Source: Eubacteriales bacterium (GTDB lineage Bacteria > Bacillota > Clostridia > Christensenellales > CAG-138). Taken from it: a stretch of 15,529 nucleotides of DNA. Where the stretch lies: NCBI GenBank assembly GCA_030695285.1, contig JAUYTF010000106.1, forward strand, positions 1 through 15,529, in the 5' to 3' direction. The translations under genes were made by a program, and so were the position numbers. The notes under the pieces are model-generated. The model did no database searches. It had not been told where the DNA came from and worked only from the letters and a program-made list of their open reading frames with translations. Positions 7,676 through 14,091 of the stretch are shown here, in pieces. Numbering within the stretch: position 1 is the stretch's first letter; each line of letters begins with the position of its first letter.

Positions 7676-8689
7676 TCATTCGTTGATGTTCTTGACCGTG
7701 TCGCCCTTGAGCAGCTGCCCCGAAACCATGATCTGCTGCGGAAGCGCGGTCTTTGGCTGCTCGATGAGCTCCACCAGCTTTGCCGCGGCTTCGCATCCCA
7801 TCGTCTCCGCGTCCTGCCGGTAGGTGGTCAGGCGCGGGCGGAGCACCTGAGAAAGCAGGATTCCGTCGTATCCGGCGACGCTCATATCGTCGGGAATCGA
7901 AACGCCGTGCCGCTCAAGCTCGTTCATGCCGCCGATGAAAGAAAAATCGTCCGGGTAGAGGATGCAGGTCGGCCGATCGCTCAGCGCGAGCAGCTCGCGC
8001 GTGGCAAGTCCGCTGAGCTTCGGGTCGTGGTAGAGCGCGGGTTTGAAGTAGTATTCCGGCACGTGTAAGCCGAGGCTTGCGCATGTTTTATGAAAGCTGA
8101 TGAGTCGCTTTTGTGTGACGGACGTATCTTCGCCGTGTATAAAGGCGATCCGGCGGTGGCCCATGTCGTAGATGTAGTGCACCAGCGCGGAGATGCCGCC
8201 GATGTTGTCCGAGAGCACAGAGGTGCGGTTGTCGTAGACAAAATCCAGTGACACAGTGGGGATTTCGCTGGCAATGAGCTTGAGCACAGCGGGATTGGAA
8301 AAGTCGACAGTGGCGATGGCTACACCGTCGCAGTTGCGATACTTCGTATGCTCGTAATAGTCCATCGAAAACTCGCCGATGTCCTTGCTGATGAAGGTGA
8401 TGTCATAGCCGCGCCGCTCAGCTTCCACTTTCAGGCTGTCGAGAATCGACGAAAAATATTCGTGCCTGAGTCCGCAGCCGGTTTTATCGACGAACAGAAC
8501 GCCGATGTTGTGCGAGCGCCCGAGCTTGAGCGTGCGCGCCGTCGCATTTGGCAGATAACCCATCTCCTTGGCGACACGGCGAATTTGCGCGATGGTATCC
8601 GCGCCGATATCCGTGTGTCCGTTGAGCGCCTTACTCACCGTTGCGCGCGAAACGCCGCAGCGCTCGGAGATATCCTTAATCGTTACCAT
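7676..8689 (-). CDS. LacI-family transcriptional regulator
   Basis: This 337-residue protein begins with a canonical LacI DNA-binding domain: VTIKDISERCGVSRATVSKAL at residues 2-22, then the hinge region YLPNATARTLKLG. A periplasmic-binding-protein-like sugar domain follows from about residue 60, starting with IGVLFVDKTGCG. The C-terminal part contains CILYPDDFSFIGGMNEL and SVAGYDGILLSQVLRPRLTT, typical of the second subdomain. The ribosome binding site (AGGCGG, about 11 nt upstream) is weak. The gene is first in a two-gene unit with the GH9 enzyme, driven by a perfect-consensus promoter with a dyad at the predicted start site. This suggests a self-regulated local repressor responding to a beta-glucan-derived sugar; the ligand is inferred from the neighbour only. 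Confidence 0.93.
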   Translation of the reverse strand: MVTIKDISERCGVSRATVSKALNGHTDIGADTIAQIRRVAKEMGYLPNATARTLKLGRSHNIGVLFVDKTGCGLRHEYFSSILDSLKVEAERRGYDITFISKDIGEFSMDYYEHTKYRNCDGVAIATVDFSNPAVLKLIASEIPTVSLDFVYDNRTSVLSDNIGGISALVHYIYDMGHRRIAFIHGEDTSVTQKRLISFHKTCASLGLHVPEYYFKPALYHDPKLSGLATRELLALSDRPTCILYPDDFSFIGGMNELERHGVSIPDDMSVAGYDGILLSQVLRPRLTTYRQDAETMGCEAAAKLVELIEQPKTALPQQIMVSGQLLKGDTVKNINE

Positions 8690-8804
8690 GACAATGATTA
8701 CCGCCTGTTACATATCAGATTTTTGGGGTAGGTTTGATGCGAATGGTGATCCGAATGGATTTGGTGCGAAGAATCGCAAAAAAGAATAAGTAGAATTCAA
8801 ACTG

Positions 8805-8823
8805 GCTTAAACGATTTCGTAGC
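8805..8823. promoter_or_regulatory. Candidate LacI-type operator at the lacI-GH9 start site
   Basis: GCTTAAACGATTTCGTAGC has matching GCT/AGC ends and AAA/TTT around a CGA core, an imperfect dyad of the kind LacI-family proteins bind. It begins 3 nt downstream of the -10 and covers the predicted +1, an ideal place for repression. Confidence 0.45.
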
Positions 8824-8826
8824 TTG

Positions 8827-8855
8827 ATTATAGCCGTGCTTTTCCAGCTTGTCAA
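8827..8855 (-). promoter_or_regulatory. Consensus sigma-A promoter for the lacI-GH9 operon
   Basis: Reading the minus strand, TTGACA (8855-8850) and TATAAT (8832-8827) are both perfect, with a 17-nt spacer. Transcription would start near 8820, leaving a leader of about 130 nt before the LacI ATG at 8689. Confidence 0.88.
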
Positions 8856-9136
8856 TACATTCAAATGCGAAAGGCTACGTGATGAAATGTAAAATTTCGA
8901 AAGCATATCGCATCAAACTCGGTATTGCGCTTATCCGGACGCTGAAAATGCGGCACGAACATCAAAATATGTCGATATTAGTTCAACGGCAACTTAATCG
9001 ATTACGTTATCGTCTAACGCAGATAGTTTACACATGCGGCACGCGAAAACACGAGAAGAAAGGCGACGACATTCAGACATTGCAGGAATGATAGGCAAAC
9101 GAACTCGATGTGGTCAGGCGGGTACGGGATTTTTCG
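8856..9136. other. Intergenic stretch between divergent LacI and GntR promoters
   Basis: Nothing convincing was found here. A short ORF (8849-9091) has no ribosome binding site or recognisable family and begins inside the lacI -35. The word ATGCGGCACG occurs twice (about 8949 and 9035), too little to call a repeat element. The DNA is less GC-rich than the flanking genes, as expected of regulatory sequence. Confidence 0.4.
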
Positions 9137-9164
9137 TTGCACGAGCATACAATTCATGTATAAT
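9137..9164 (+). promoter_or_regulatory. Candidate promoter and overlapping dyad for the GntR gene
   Basis: A perfect -10 TATAAT (9159-9164) lies 16 nt after a poor -35, TTGCAC (9137-9142). The inverted repeat ATACA-ATTCA-TGTAT (9147-9161) overlaps the -10 and could be an autoregulatory operator. The leader to the ATG at 9292 would be about 120 nt. Confidence 0.5.
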
Positions 9165-9291
9165 GTAAGAATTAAGTCAAAGAAAGCAACTGCATTTTTA
9201 TCAGTAAAAGCGTGGGCATATACACGAACGGTGCTTGAAGCGCGGCAAACCAGAGCAAACGGAATCTCATCCCAATCGGAGGAGTAAGCGA

Positions 9292-10059
9292 ATGGATTGG
9301 AAAAACATGAAGATCGCCTGGACGGACGACGCGCCGGTCTATCTGCAGCTGTCCAACTACTTTTCCGCGCGCATCTCCTCCGGCGAACTGCGCGAGGGAG
9401 ACGCGCTGCCAACGGAAACCTCTCTTTGCGCCATACTCGGCATCAGCCGCTCCACTGTGCGGCAGGCGTTTCAGATGCTGGAGGACGAGGGTGTCATCGT
9501 CCGCAAAAAACGCGTCGGCACGCGCGTTTGCAAACCGAAGCTCAAACGAAACATCAATAATCTCTATAATTTTACGACAGAAATGCAAGCGCTGGGGCTT
9601 GCGCCGAGTTCCAAGGTGCTCTCGTTTACCACTGTGCATCCGCCATTAAAAATCGCGGAGACGCTACATCTCTCAGCCGGAGACACTGCGTTTCGCATTG
9701 AGCGCCTGCGCATGGCAGACGGAGAGCCGCTCTTGATGGAAACGGCGTATATTCCGACGCGCATCTGCCCGTCATTGAGCCGCGAGCAGCTCAACGACTC
9801 TCTGTATGCCACCATACGCGAATGCTCCGGTTCCTCGCCGCAGGAAGCGGTGGAGATCTACGAGGCGGTGACGCTGAACAAACGCGACGCGGAGCTGCTG
9901 CACATGCGTGCGGGCGAGGCCGCGTTTCGCATCCAACGCATCTCGAAAAACACGTCTGGCGAGATATTTGAATATTGCGTGGAGCTTGCGCGGGGGGATC
10001 GCAACAAATTTCAGATTGTGCTCAAGAACTCCGGCGTCCAGTATTCGCGCGTGCTATAG
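9292..10059 (+). CDS. GntR-family regulator, HutC/UTRA subfamily
   Basis: This 255-residue protein has an N-terminal winged helix (about residues 14-82): PVYLQLSNYFSARISSGEL, then LPTETSLCAILGISRSTVRQA and the wing near VIVRKKRVGT. A UTRA effector domain (about 95-250) follows, with AFRIERLRMADGEPLLMET and a C-terminal EYCVELARGDRNKFQIVL, where members usually sense sugars or other small molecules. The start has GGAGGAG 7 nt upstream; the longer open frame to 9235 has no such site. It diverges from the LacI-GH9 unit and no metabolic gene follows directly. Its targets are therefore uncertain: itself, the divergent unit, or distant genes. Confidence 0.92.
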   Translation: MDWKNMKIAWTDDAPVYLQLSNYFSARISSGELREGDALPTETSLCAILGISRSTVRQAFQMLEDEGVIVRKKRVGTRVCKPKLKRNINNLYNFTTEMQALGLAPSSKVLSFTTVHPPLKIAETLHLSAGDTAFRIERLRMADGEPLLMETAYIPTRICPSLSREQLNDSLYATIRECSGSSPQEAVEIYEAVTLNKRDAELLHMRAGEAAFRIQRISKNTSGEIFEYCVELARGDRNKFQIVLKNSGVQYSRVL

Positions 10060-10130
10060 CAAGAATTATAACGGCTTAATCCGGCAAATCGCCTGTTTCA
10101 CTTTGCTCAAAAACCGCCTAAAAAAAAGCA

Positions 10131-10160
10131 CTGGCATTTTGCGAGCATCGGTACTATAAT
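10131..10160 (+). promoter_or_regulatory. Candidate promoter for the structured RNA
   Basis: CTGGCA (10131-10136) and a perfect TATAAT (10155-10160) are 18 nt apart. They lie downstream of the GntR stop codon, with no protein-coding gene starting for nearly 400 nt, so transcription from here would make an RNA with no obvious ORF. Confidence 0.45.
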
Positions 10161-10166
10161 AATAGT

Positions 10167-10327
10167 AGTTGAAACATTTCAGCTTCGTAACCTTGGTGAT
10201 TTGCAGATCGAACCAACAGATCACCGTCCCGGTCGGGCGGCCGCGCCTGACGAGAAGCACACGAGCAACCCGAACTGAATCAAGCGTATACGCCGTATGA
10301 CAGTTGTCAGCGGCTGTTGGTGTTTTT
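10167..10327 (+). ncRNA. Candidate structured non-coding RNA, 6S-like architecture
   Basis: By hand folding, the ends pair: GAAACA (10171-10176) with TGTTTT (10321-10326), and CAGC (10180-10183) with GCTG (10313-10316). An inner stem joins GATT-CAG-TCG (10198-10210) to CGA-CTG-AATC (10271-10281). A strong apical hairpin, GTCGGGCG/CGCCTGAC with a GCCG loop, lies at 10232-10251. This leaves an asymmetric central bubble, about 14 nt unpaired on the 5' side and about 31 nt on the 3' side with its own hairpin (10292-10314), and a T5 run at the end. A closing stem, lopsided bubble and terminal stem within about 160 nt is the layout of 6S RNA, but no sequence signature was recognised. The local hairpin 10195-10201/10221-10227 competes with part of this fold. 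Confidence 0.4.
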
Positions 10328-10403
10328 GGCGGGCAGAGAATTCCAGCGAATTCGCGCTGTTATGTATCAAAAAGTGCCATACAAAATAAATAAGTGCGGA
10401 GCG

Positions 10404-10459
10404 ATAATGCGATTTTTCACGTGAAATTCACATTATGTTTACGCATAATTGATGTTATG
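10404..10459. promoter_or_regulatory. Nested inverted repeats upstream of the small-protein promoter
   Basis: The perfect 12-bp palindrome TTTCACGTGAAA (10415-10426) is flanked almost symmetrically by ATAATG (10404-10409) and CATTAT (10431-10436). A further dyad, CATAA/TTATG, lies at 10444-10459. All are 34-90 nt upstream of the -35 at 10493, which suits an activator or repressor site. The rest of the 10060-10554 gap holds the RNA candidate and a GCGAATTCGC palindrome at 10346-10355. Confidence 0.5.
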
Positions 10460-10492
10460 GAAGAATAGTCACAAAAAGCAACGCAATAGTGG

Positions 10493-10521
10493 TTGATTTA
10501 TTTTGAAATAGAAAGTATAAT
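10493..10521 (+). promoter_or_regulatory. Strong sigma-A promoter for the small protein gene
   Basis: TTGATT (10493-10498) and a perfect TATAAT (10516-10521) are separated by 17 nt. A GAAAGGAG site and the ATG at 10555 follow, leaving a short leader of about 28 nt. Confidence 0.88.
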
Positions 10522-10554
10522 GACAGAGAAGTAAAAGAAAGGAGAATTACGAAC

Positions 10555-10830
10555 ATGATGAAAATTAATGTAACGAATCTTGGACGCTTTTTTGAGTTGG
10601 TCAACGAATGCGAAGGCTCGGTCAAGCTGATCGTCGCCGAACGTGAGCCGGAAGAACTCAAGAACAATCGCTTTGTGCAAAACCTGCTGCTTGACACACA
10701 GAACGGCATCACCAAGCTTTCCCTCGAAACCGAATCTGAGCGCGACACAATCAGACTCATCCGGTTTATGATGCAGGACGGCAAAAGCCTCAACGAAAAC
10801 TCGGGCTCTTCGCGCATCTACGCGGCGTAA
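10555..10830 (+). CDS. Small conserved-looking protein of unknown function (91 aa)
   Basis: This 91-residue protein starts MMKINVTNLGRFFELVNECEG with a good GAAAGGAG site 10 nt upstream; the second ATG at 10558 is possible but more distant. It has an alpha/beta pattern: strand INVTN, helix GRFFELVNECE, strand SVKLIVA, a charged middle segment, strand ITKLSLETES and helix RDTIRLIRFMMQ. There is no signal peptide, membrane segment, cysteine cluster or catalytic motif I can name. It reminds me of short Clostridia proteins of similar length and beginning that carry uninformative annotations; that is memory, not a search result. Its near-consensus promoter, own terminator and lack of operon partners suggest a well-expressed single gene. 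Confidence 0.8.
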   Translation: MMKINVTNLGRFFELVNECEGSVKLIVAEREPEELKNNRFVQNLLLDTQNGITKLSLETESERDTIRLIRFMMQDGKSLNENSGSSRIYAA

Positions 10831-10924
10831 CCAAACACTCCGGAGTGCGGTTCGTTCCAGAGGCGGAGGAAGCATCCACCGATGGACGAATCCCGGGTCG
10901 GGGCTAACACAACCGAATAGAACG
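10831..10924. other. Non-coding 3' region with short hairpins
   Basis: A 12-bp palindrome CACTCCGGAGTG (10836-10847) follows the stop codon of the small protein. GTTCGTTCC (from 10849) can pair with GGACGAAT (about 10884-10891) around an inner TCCA/TGGA hairpin. This may be a folded 3'-UTR ahead of the terminator at 10927. No known RNA family was recognised. Confidence 0.35.
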
Positions 10925-11220
10925 GCGAAGAGGCTTACAATGACGTAAGCTTCTTTTTTGTACTCTTTCTGGCGAAAGAGTGCAGGCGCGCGAAGAGGCT
11001 TTTTTTAGACATTAGCTTCATTTTGAGCTCTTTTCTGAAGAAAGAGTGTTGGTTTCGAAGAGACTTTATAAGACGTAAGACTCTTTTTTACTCTTTTCTA
11101 AAGAAAGAGTGCTGTGTTGCGAAGAGGCTTTTTTTAGACATTAGCTTCATTTTGGGCTCTTTTCTGAAGAAAGAGTGCAGGGTTGCGAAGAGGCTTTATA
11201 AGACGTAAGCTACTATTTTC
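10925..11220 (+). repeat. 65-nt tandem repeat array of paired hairpins, about 4.5 units
   Basis: The word [G/T]CGAAGAG[G/A]CT recurs at 10925, 10990, 11055, 11119 and 11185 (steps 65, 65, 64, 66). Each unit has a GAAGAGGCTT hairpin with a T-run, then an ACTCTTTTC..GAAAGAGT hairpin. Two subtypes alternate: units 1, 3 and 5 carry a GACGTAAG loop side, and units 2 and 4 carry TTTTTTAGACATTAGCTTCA and are nearly identical. This implies duplication of a 130-nt pair. The ORF across it (11023-11208) repeats F-L-K-K-E-C-type words only because the DNA repeats. The remainder to 11455 holds a GACCCT/AGGGTC hairpin (11347-11366) and the dyad at 11329; no other gene was seen. Confidence 0.85.
10927..10959 (+). 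terminator. Intrinsic terminator of the small protein gene (repeat unit 1)
   Basis: GAAGAGGCTTAC (10927-10938) pairs over 12 bp, with G-T wobbles, to GTAAGCTTCTTT (10945-10956) around an AATGAC loop. Ts continue to 10959. It is also the first unit of the tandem array. Confidence 0.85.
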
Positions 11221-11328
11221 ATACGATGAATTACATGATGAAGTTCATTTTTTTGAGAATTTGGTGTCTTTCTGGTGCGCGAAAGCGCTGATACAGCCCG
11301 AAACGTATGGCTTTTCTATGAATAGTGT

Positions 11329-11344
11329 TATAAACTGTTTTATA
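11329..11344. promoter_or_regulatory. AT-rich inverted repeat upstream of bfr
   Basis: TATAAA-CTGT-TTTATA is a perfect 6-bp dyad 112 nt upstream of the bacterioferritin ATG. Its left arm could serve as a -10 hexamer, although no good -35 was found. Fur and PerR sites are also AT-rich dyads but use a 7-1-7 layout that this does not match, so an iron- or peroxide-responsive role is only a possibility. Confidence 0.3.
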
Positions 11345-11455
11345 GAGACCCTCGAAACACAGGGTCCTTCCGGAAAACAGATCACACCATCGGCATCCAG
11401 CCATGCGTACACATCCTGAAGAGCACCCATCATAACGTCAGAGGAGGAAACTACC

Positions 11456-11923
11456 ATGCAATCGAATCAAAAACTGATCGACACCTTAAACGCTTTGTTG
11501 GCAGATGAACTCACCGCGATCAACCAATATATCGTGCACGCAGAGATGTGCGAAGACTGGGGTTATGGAAAACTGCACACGAGTTTTGAGAAACGCGCGA
11601 TTGACGAGATGAAACACGCCGAAAAACTCATCGGCAGGATACTGTTCCTGGAGGGAACTCCGATCGTGAGCGACCTGAAGAAAATTTCCATCGGCGCGGA
11701 TGTTCCAAAACAGGTCGAGAATGACCGGCTGGCGGAGGTTGGCGCAATCAAGGCCTACAATGACGCAATCGTGCTCGCAGGCGAGCTGCTCGACTACGCA
11801 ACGCGCGATATTCTCGTTCAGATTCTCAACGACGAAGACCGCCATATGGACGAACTTGAAGAGCTACAGAGCCAGATCGGGCAGCTGACATTGCCGCTCT
11901 TCCTGCTGGGTCATCTCGGCTAA
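11456..11923 (+). CDS. bfr: Bacterioferritin
   Basis: This 155-residue four-helix-bundle protein is the normal length for bacterioferritin. All six di-iron ferroxidase ligands are at the canonical positions: Glu18, Glu51, His54, Glu94, Glu127 and His130. Met52, which coordinates haem b between subunit pairs, is also present (DEMKHAE). It should assemble as a 24-mer in the cytosol, oxidise Fe2+ and store it as ferric mineral, limiting iron-driven oxidative damage. A strong GAGGAGG site precedes the ATG. It stands alone: the hairpin repeat array lies upstream and a bidirectional terminator downstream. No bacterioferritin-associated ferredoxin gene is in the window. Confidence 0.96.
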   Translation: MQSNQKLIDTLNALLADELTAINQYIVHAEMCEDWGYGKLHTSFEKRAIDEMKHAEKLIGRILFLEGTPIVSDLKKISIGADVPKQVENDRLAEVGAIKAYNDAIVLAGELLDYATRDILVQILNDEDRHMDELEELQSQIGQLTLPLFLLGHLG

Positions 11924-11996
11924 GCTGTTATCTGCTGACCAAGAGCCGCACGCAACAGAACGCCTTTTCGTCAAGCTTCAGTGTAAGGAAGAAATG

Positions 11997-12037
11997 AAAA
12001 CAGGGTTTCTGCGCGATCAGAAGCACCCTGTTTTTTT
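11997..12037. terminator. Terminator between bfr and the convergent activase gene
   Basis: ACAGGGT (12000-12006) plus TCT pairs with AGA plus ACCCTGT (12025-12031), with a small internal bulge, and a T7 run follows on the plus strand. On the minus strand the flank ends in TTTTC, so it can also serve the activase gene, less strongly. Confidence 0.85.
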
Positions 12038-12073
12038 GCTTTCAGTTGTTTGGGCGAGAGAGCCGGACGTTGT

Positions 12074-12823
12074 TTATCCGCCGATTTGAACCCGAATGCC
12101 CGCGCTTTCCAATGCGGCGGAAAAGGTGGAGATGTCGCCGTCGCGCAGTTGCTTCTTTCCGTCGTAGGCATACGCCAGTTTGAGACGCTTATACTTGCTC
12201 TCACCCAGCTGATGAAACGGCAGAAGCTGCACCTCTTTCGCGCCGAGATTGTTCAAAACCTTGGCAAATCCATCGAAATCCGCCTCGCTGTCGTTGAATC
12301 CCGGAATCACGGGAATGCGGACGATGGCGGGCGTTTTTCCCCGTAGGGCGGAAGCAATGTTGCGCAGGATCAGCGCGTTGCCAACGCCAGTGCCCGCGCG
12401 ATGCCGCGCATCGTCATAATGCTTGAGGTCGATATATGCAAAATCGACGGCCGCGAGCACGCGCGTAAACACCTCTTCGCTGACATAAGCCGCTGTTTCG
12501 ATGGCGACATGGATGCCCTCTTGATGCAGCGCTTCACAAAGCGCAAGCACAAACTCCGGTTGCAGCAGCGCTTCGCCGCCCGTCAGCGTCACCCCTCCGC
12601 CGCTCTCGTCGTAAAACGGTTTGTCTTTGATCAGCTCGGCCACAAGCGCGGGAACGGTGTATGTGGTGACTGTCTCGCCGGGCAGAGGCTCCTTCGGCTG
12701 GCTTTCAGGATTGCTGCACCAGCCGCAGCGCAGATTGCAACCCTGAAAGAACACATCCGTGCGGATGCCCGCGCCGTCGTGAATGGAGAATTTTTGCAGA
12801 TTGAACACCTGAGCCTGTTCCAT
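12074..12823 (-). CDS. Glycyl-radical-enzyme activating protein (radical SAM, short form)
   Basis: This 249-residue radical SAM enzyme resembles pyruvate formate-lyase activase in size. FSIHDGAGIRTDVFFQGC leads to CNLRCGWC; Cys29, Cys33 and Cys36 should hold the [4Fe-4S] cluster that cleaves S-adenosylmethionine. VTLTGGEALLQPEF is the SAM-binding GGE motif, and YIDLKHYDDARHRAGTG is typical of activases. The CSNPESQ words after the cluster are usual in activases of decarboxylase- or lyase-type glycyl radical enzymes. Those normally carry a Cys-rich auxiliary-cluster insert, which is absent here. The start is the ATG at 12823 with AGAGG upstream; the longer open frame lacks a site. No glycyl radical enzyme is in the window, so its target is unknown. 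Confidence 0.92.
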   Translation of the reverse strand: MEQAQVFNLQKFSIHDGAGIRTDVFFQGCNLRCGWCSNPESQPKEPLPGETVTTYTVPALVAELIKDKPFYDESGGGVTLTGGEALLQPEFVLALCEALHQEGIHVAIETAAYVSEEVFTRVLAAVDFAYIDLKHYDDARHRAGTGVGNALILRNIASALRGKTPAIVRIPVIPGFNDSEADFDGFAKVLNNLGAKEVQLLPFHQLGESKYKRLKLAYAYDGKKQLRDGDISTFSAALESAGIRVQIGG

Positions 12824-12858
12824 GATTTCAAACCTCTTCAAAACCTTGCTTCGCGTTG

Positions 12859-12887
12859 ATTCTACATGAAAACACTCGAAAAGTAAA
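12859..12887 (-). promoter_or_regulatory. Candidate promoter for the activase gene
   Basis: Reading the minus strand, TTTACT (12887-12882) and TAGAAT (12864-12859) have a 17-nt spacer and match consensus at four and five of six positions. The leader to the ATG at 12823 would be about 30 nt. Confidence 0.55.
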
Positions 12888-12937
12888 CAGAACACTTACG
12901 AAAGAAAGTAAAAATACTTGCGAACCGAAGTAACGCA

Positions 12938-12966
12938 TTGACAATGCCCGCGTCGGCTTTTACAAT
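12938..12966 (+). promoter_or_regulatory. Sigma-A promoter for the Gfo/Idh/MocA gene
   Basis: A perfect TTGACA (12938-12943) and TACAAT (12961-12966) are separated by 17 nt, 40 nt upstream of the ATG at 13006. Confidence 0.9.
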
Positions 12967-13005
12967 AGGGGAGAAGATTTTTCAGGAAGAGACGGAGCAA
13001 ACAAT

Positions 13006-13995
13006 ATGGAAAATCCCCTGCGCATCGGCATCATCGGCACGAGTTTTGTGAGCGACTGGATCTGCGAAGCCGCCAAGATGAGCGAGAGTTGCGCAATCTT
13101 TGCGGTGCTTTCACGCGACTGCTCCCGCGGGAGGGCGTATGCAAAGAAGCTGTGCATCGGCGGCTGCTTTGACGACGAAGAAGCGTTTCTCTCGTCGGAC
13201 CAGATCGATGCTGTCTATATCGCGAGCCCGAACACGGAGCATTACCGGCAGACGCTATCTGCGCTGGCACACGGCAAACACGTGCTCTGCGAAAAGCCGC
13301 TCGCCGTCAACGCTGCACAGGCGGAGCGGTTGATGCAAACAGCGCATGAAAAAGGCTTGATCCTGCTGGAGGCGATTCGCCCGGTGCACGATCCGTTTCT
13401 CACCGCGCTGCGCGAGAATCTCCACAAGGTCGGGCGCATTCGGCGCGCAACGTTTGAGTTTTGTCAATACTCCTCGCGCTACGACCGCTTTCTTGCCGGC
13501 GAGCGGCCGAATGTGTTTGAGGCATCTTTGGGCAACGCCGCGCTGATGGATCTCGCGGTCTATTGCCTGCATATCAGCGCTGCGCTCTTCGGCGTGCCGC
13601 AAAAACTCACCGCGGGTGTGAGCTTTTTGCCCAACGGCACGGAGGCCGCGGGCACCATGTTGCTGGATTATGGTGACCAGCAGACGACGATCTCGTATTC
13701 CAAAGTGACGAGTTCCATTCACCCGAGCATCGTGCAGGGCGAGCTGGGCACGCTCGTGTTCGATAGACTGAACCAGCCGAGCTATCTTCGGTTGATTATT
13801 CGCGACGGACGCACGGAGGAGCTCTTCACTTCCGTAAAGAACAATATGGTGCATGAGCTCGATGCCTTTGCGCGCATGATTGTAAACGGCGAAAGCTCGG
13901 CTGCATATGACGAGCAGAGCCTGCGGGTGATGCGCCTGCTGGACGAGGCGCGCCGCCAGATTGGAATAGACTTTGGTGCGGGGGAAGCGCTGTAA
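13006..13995 (+). CDS. Gfo/Idh/MocA-family NAD(P)-dependent oxidoreductase
   Basis: This 329-residue protein has an N-terminal Rossmann fold: RIGIIGTSFVSD at residues 6-17 is the dinucleotide loop, and the middle has AVYIASPNTEHYRQTLSAL. The Glu-Lys-Pro signature (HVLCEKPLAV, Lys97) closes that domain and supplies the catalytic lysine. ALMDLAVYCLHISAALFG, with Asp182 and His189, is the family's conserved C-domain motif. Members oxidise or reduce sugars, inositols or related compounds, but no residue names the substrate here. It is transcribed alone between a near-consensus promoter and a clear terminator, divergent from the activase gene. The ribosome binding site GACGGAG lies about 8 nt upstream of the ATG. 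Confidence 0.93.
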   Translation: MENPLRIGIIGTSFVSDWICEAAKMSESCAIFAVLSRDCSRGRAYAKKLCIGGCFDDEEAFLSSDQIDAVYIASPNTEHYRQTLSALAHGKHVLCEKPLAVNAAQAERLMQTAHEKGLILLEAIRPVHDPFLTALRENLHKVGRIRRATFEFCQYSSRYDRFLAGERPNVFEASLGNAALMDLAVYCLHISAALFGVPQKLTAGVSFLPNGTEAAGTMLLDYGDQQTTISYSKVTSSIHPSIVQGELGTLVFDRLNQPSYLRLIIRDGRTEELFTSVKNNMVHELDAFARMIVNGESSAAYDEQSLRVMRLLDEARRQIGIDFGAGEAL

Positions 13996-14012
13996 AGACG
14001 TTTTCGAGGAAG

Positions 14013-14038
14013 ACACGCTCAGCCGGGCGTGTTTTTTT
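14013..14038 (+). terminator. Intrinsic terminator after the oxidoreductase gene
   Basis: ACACGC (14013-14018) pairs with GCGTGT (14027-14032) around an 8-nt loop, followed by a T-run to 14038. It sits 12 nt before the next promoter. Confidence 0.85.
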
Positions 14039-14049
14039 CGTTTTGAGTA

Positions 14050-14078
14050 TTGACAAGCAAAGAAAAAGGTAATATATT
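14050..14078 (+). promoter_or_regulatory. Promoter of the MarR-flavodoxin operon
   Basis: TTGACA (14050-14055) and TATATT (14073-14078) are 17 nt apart. The -10 lies inside the first palindromic operator, so repressor binding would block RNA polymerase directly. Confidence 0.87.
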
Positions 14079-14081
14079 ACC
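14068..14081. promoter_or_regulatory. MarR operator 1, perfect 14-bp palindrome
   Basis: GGTAATATATTACC is a perfect palindrome covering the -10 hexamer of the MarR-flavodoxin promoter. Its size and AT-rich core fit MarR-family sites. Confidence 0.75.
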
Positions 14082-14091
14082 ATATAAAAAA

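Noticed and set aside
8849..9091. 80-codon ORF in the LacI-GntR gap
   Set aside because: It starts inside the lacI promoter -35, has no ribosome binding site and no recognisable sequence.
11023..11208. Small repeat-containing protein with F-L-K-K-E-C words
   Set aside because: The periodic peptide simply reflects the 65-nt DNA repeat; no ribosome binding site, and the units act as hairpins.
10925..11220. CRISPR-like array
   Set aside because: The units are contiguous and self-complementary, with no unique spacers between short constant repeats, and no cas gene is present.
11183..11419. 78-codon ORF before bfr
   Set aside because: It runs out of the last repeat unit, has no ribosome binding site and no recognisable family.
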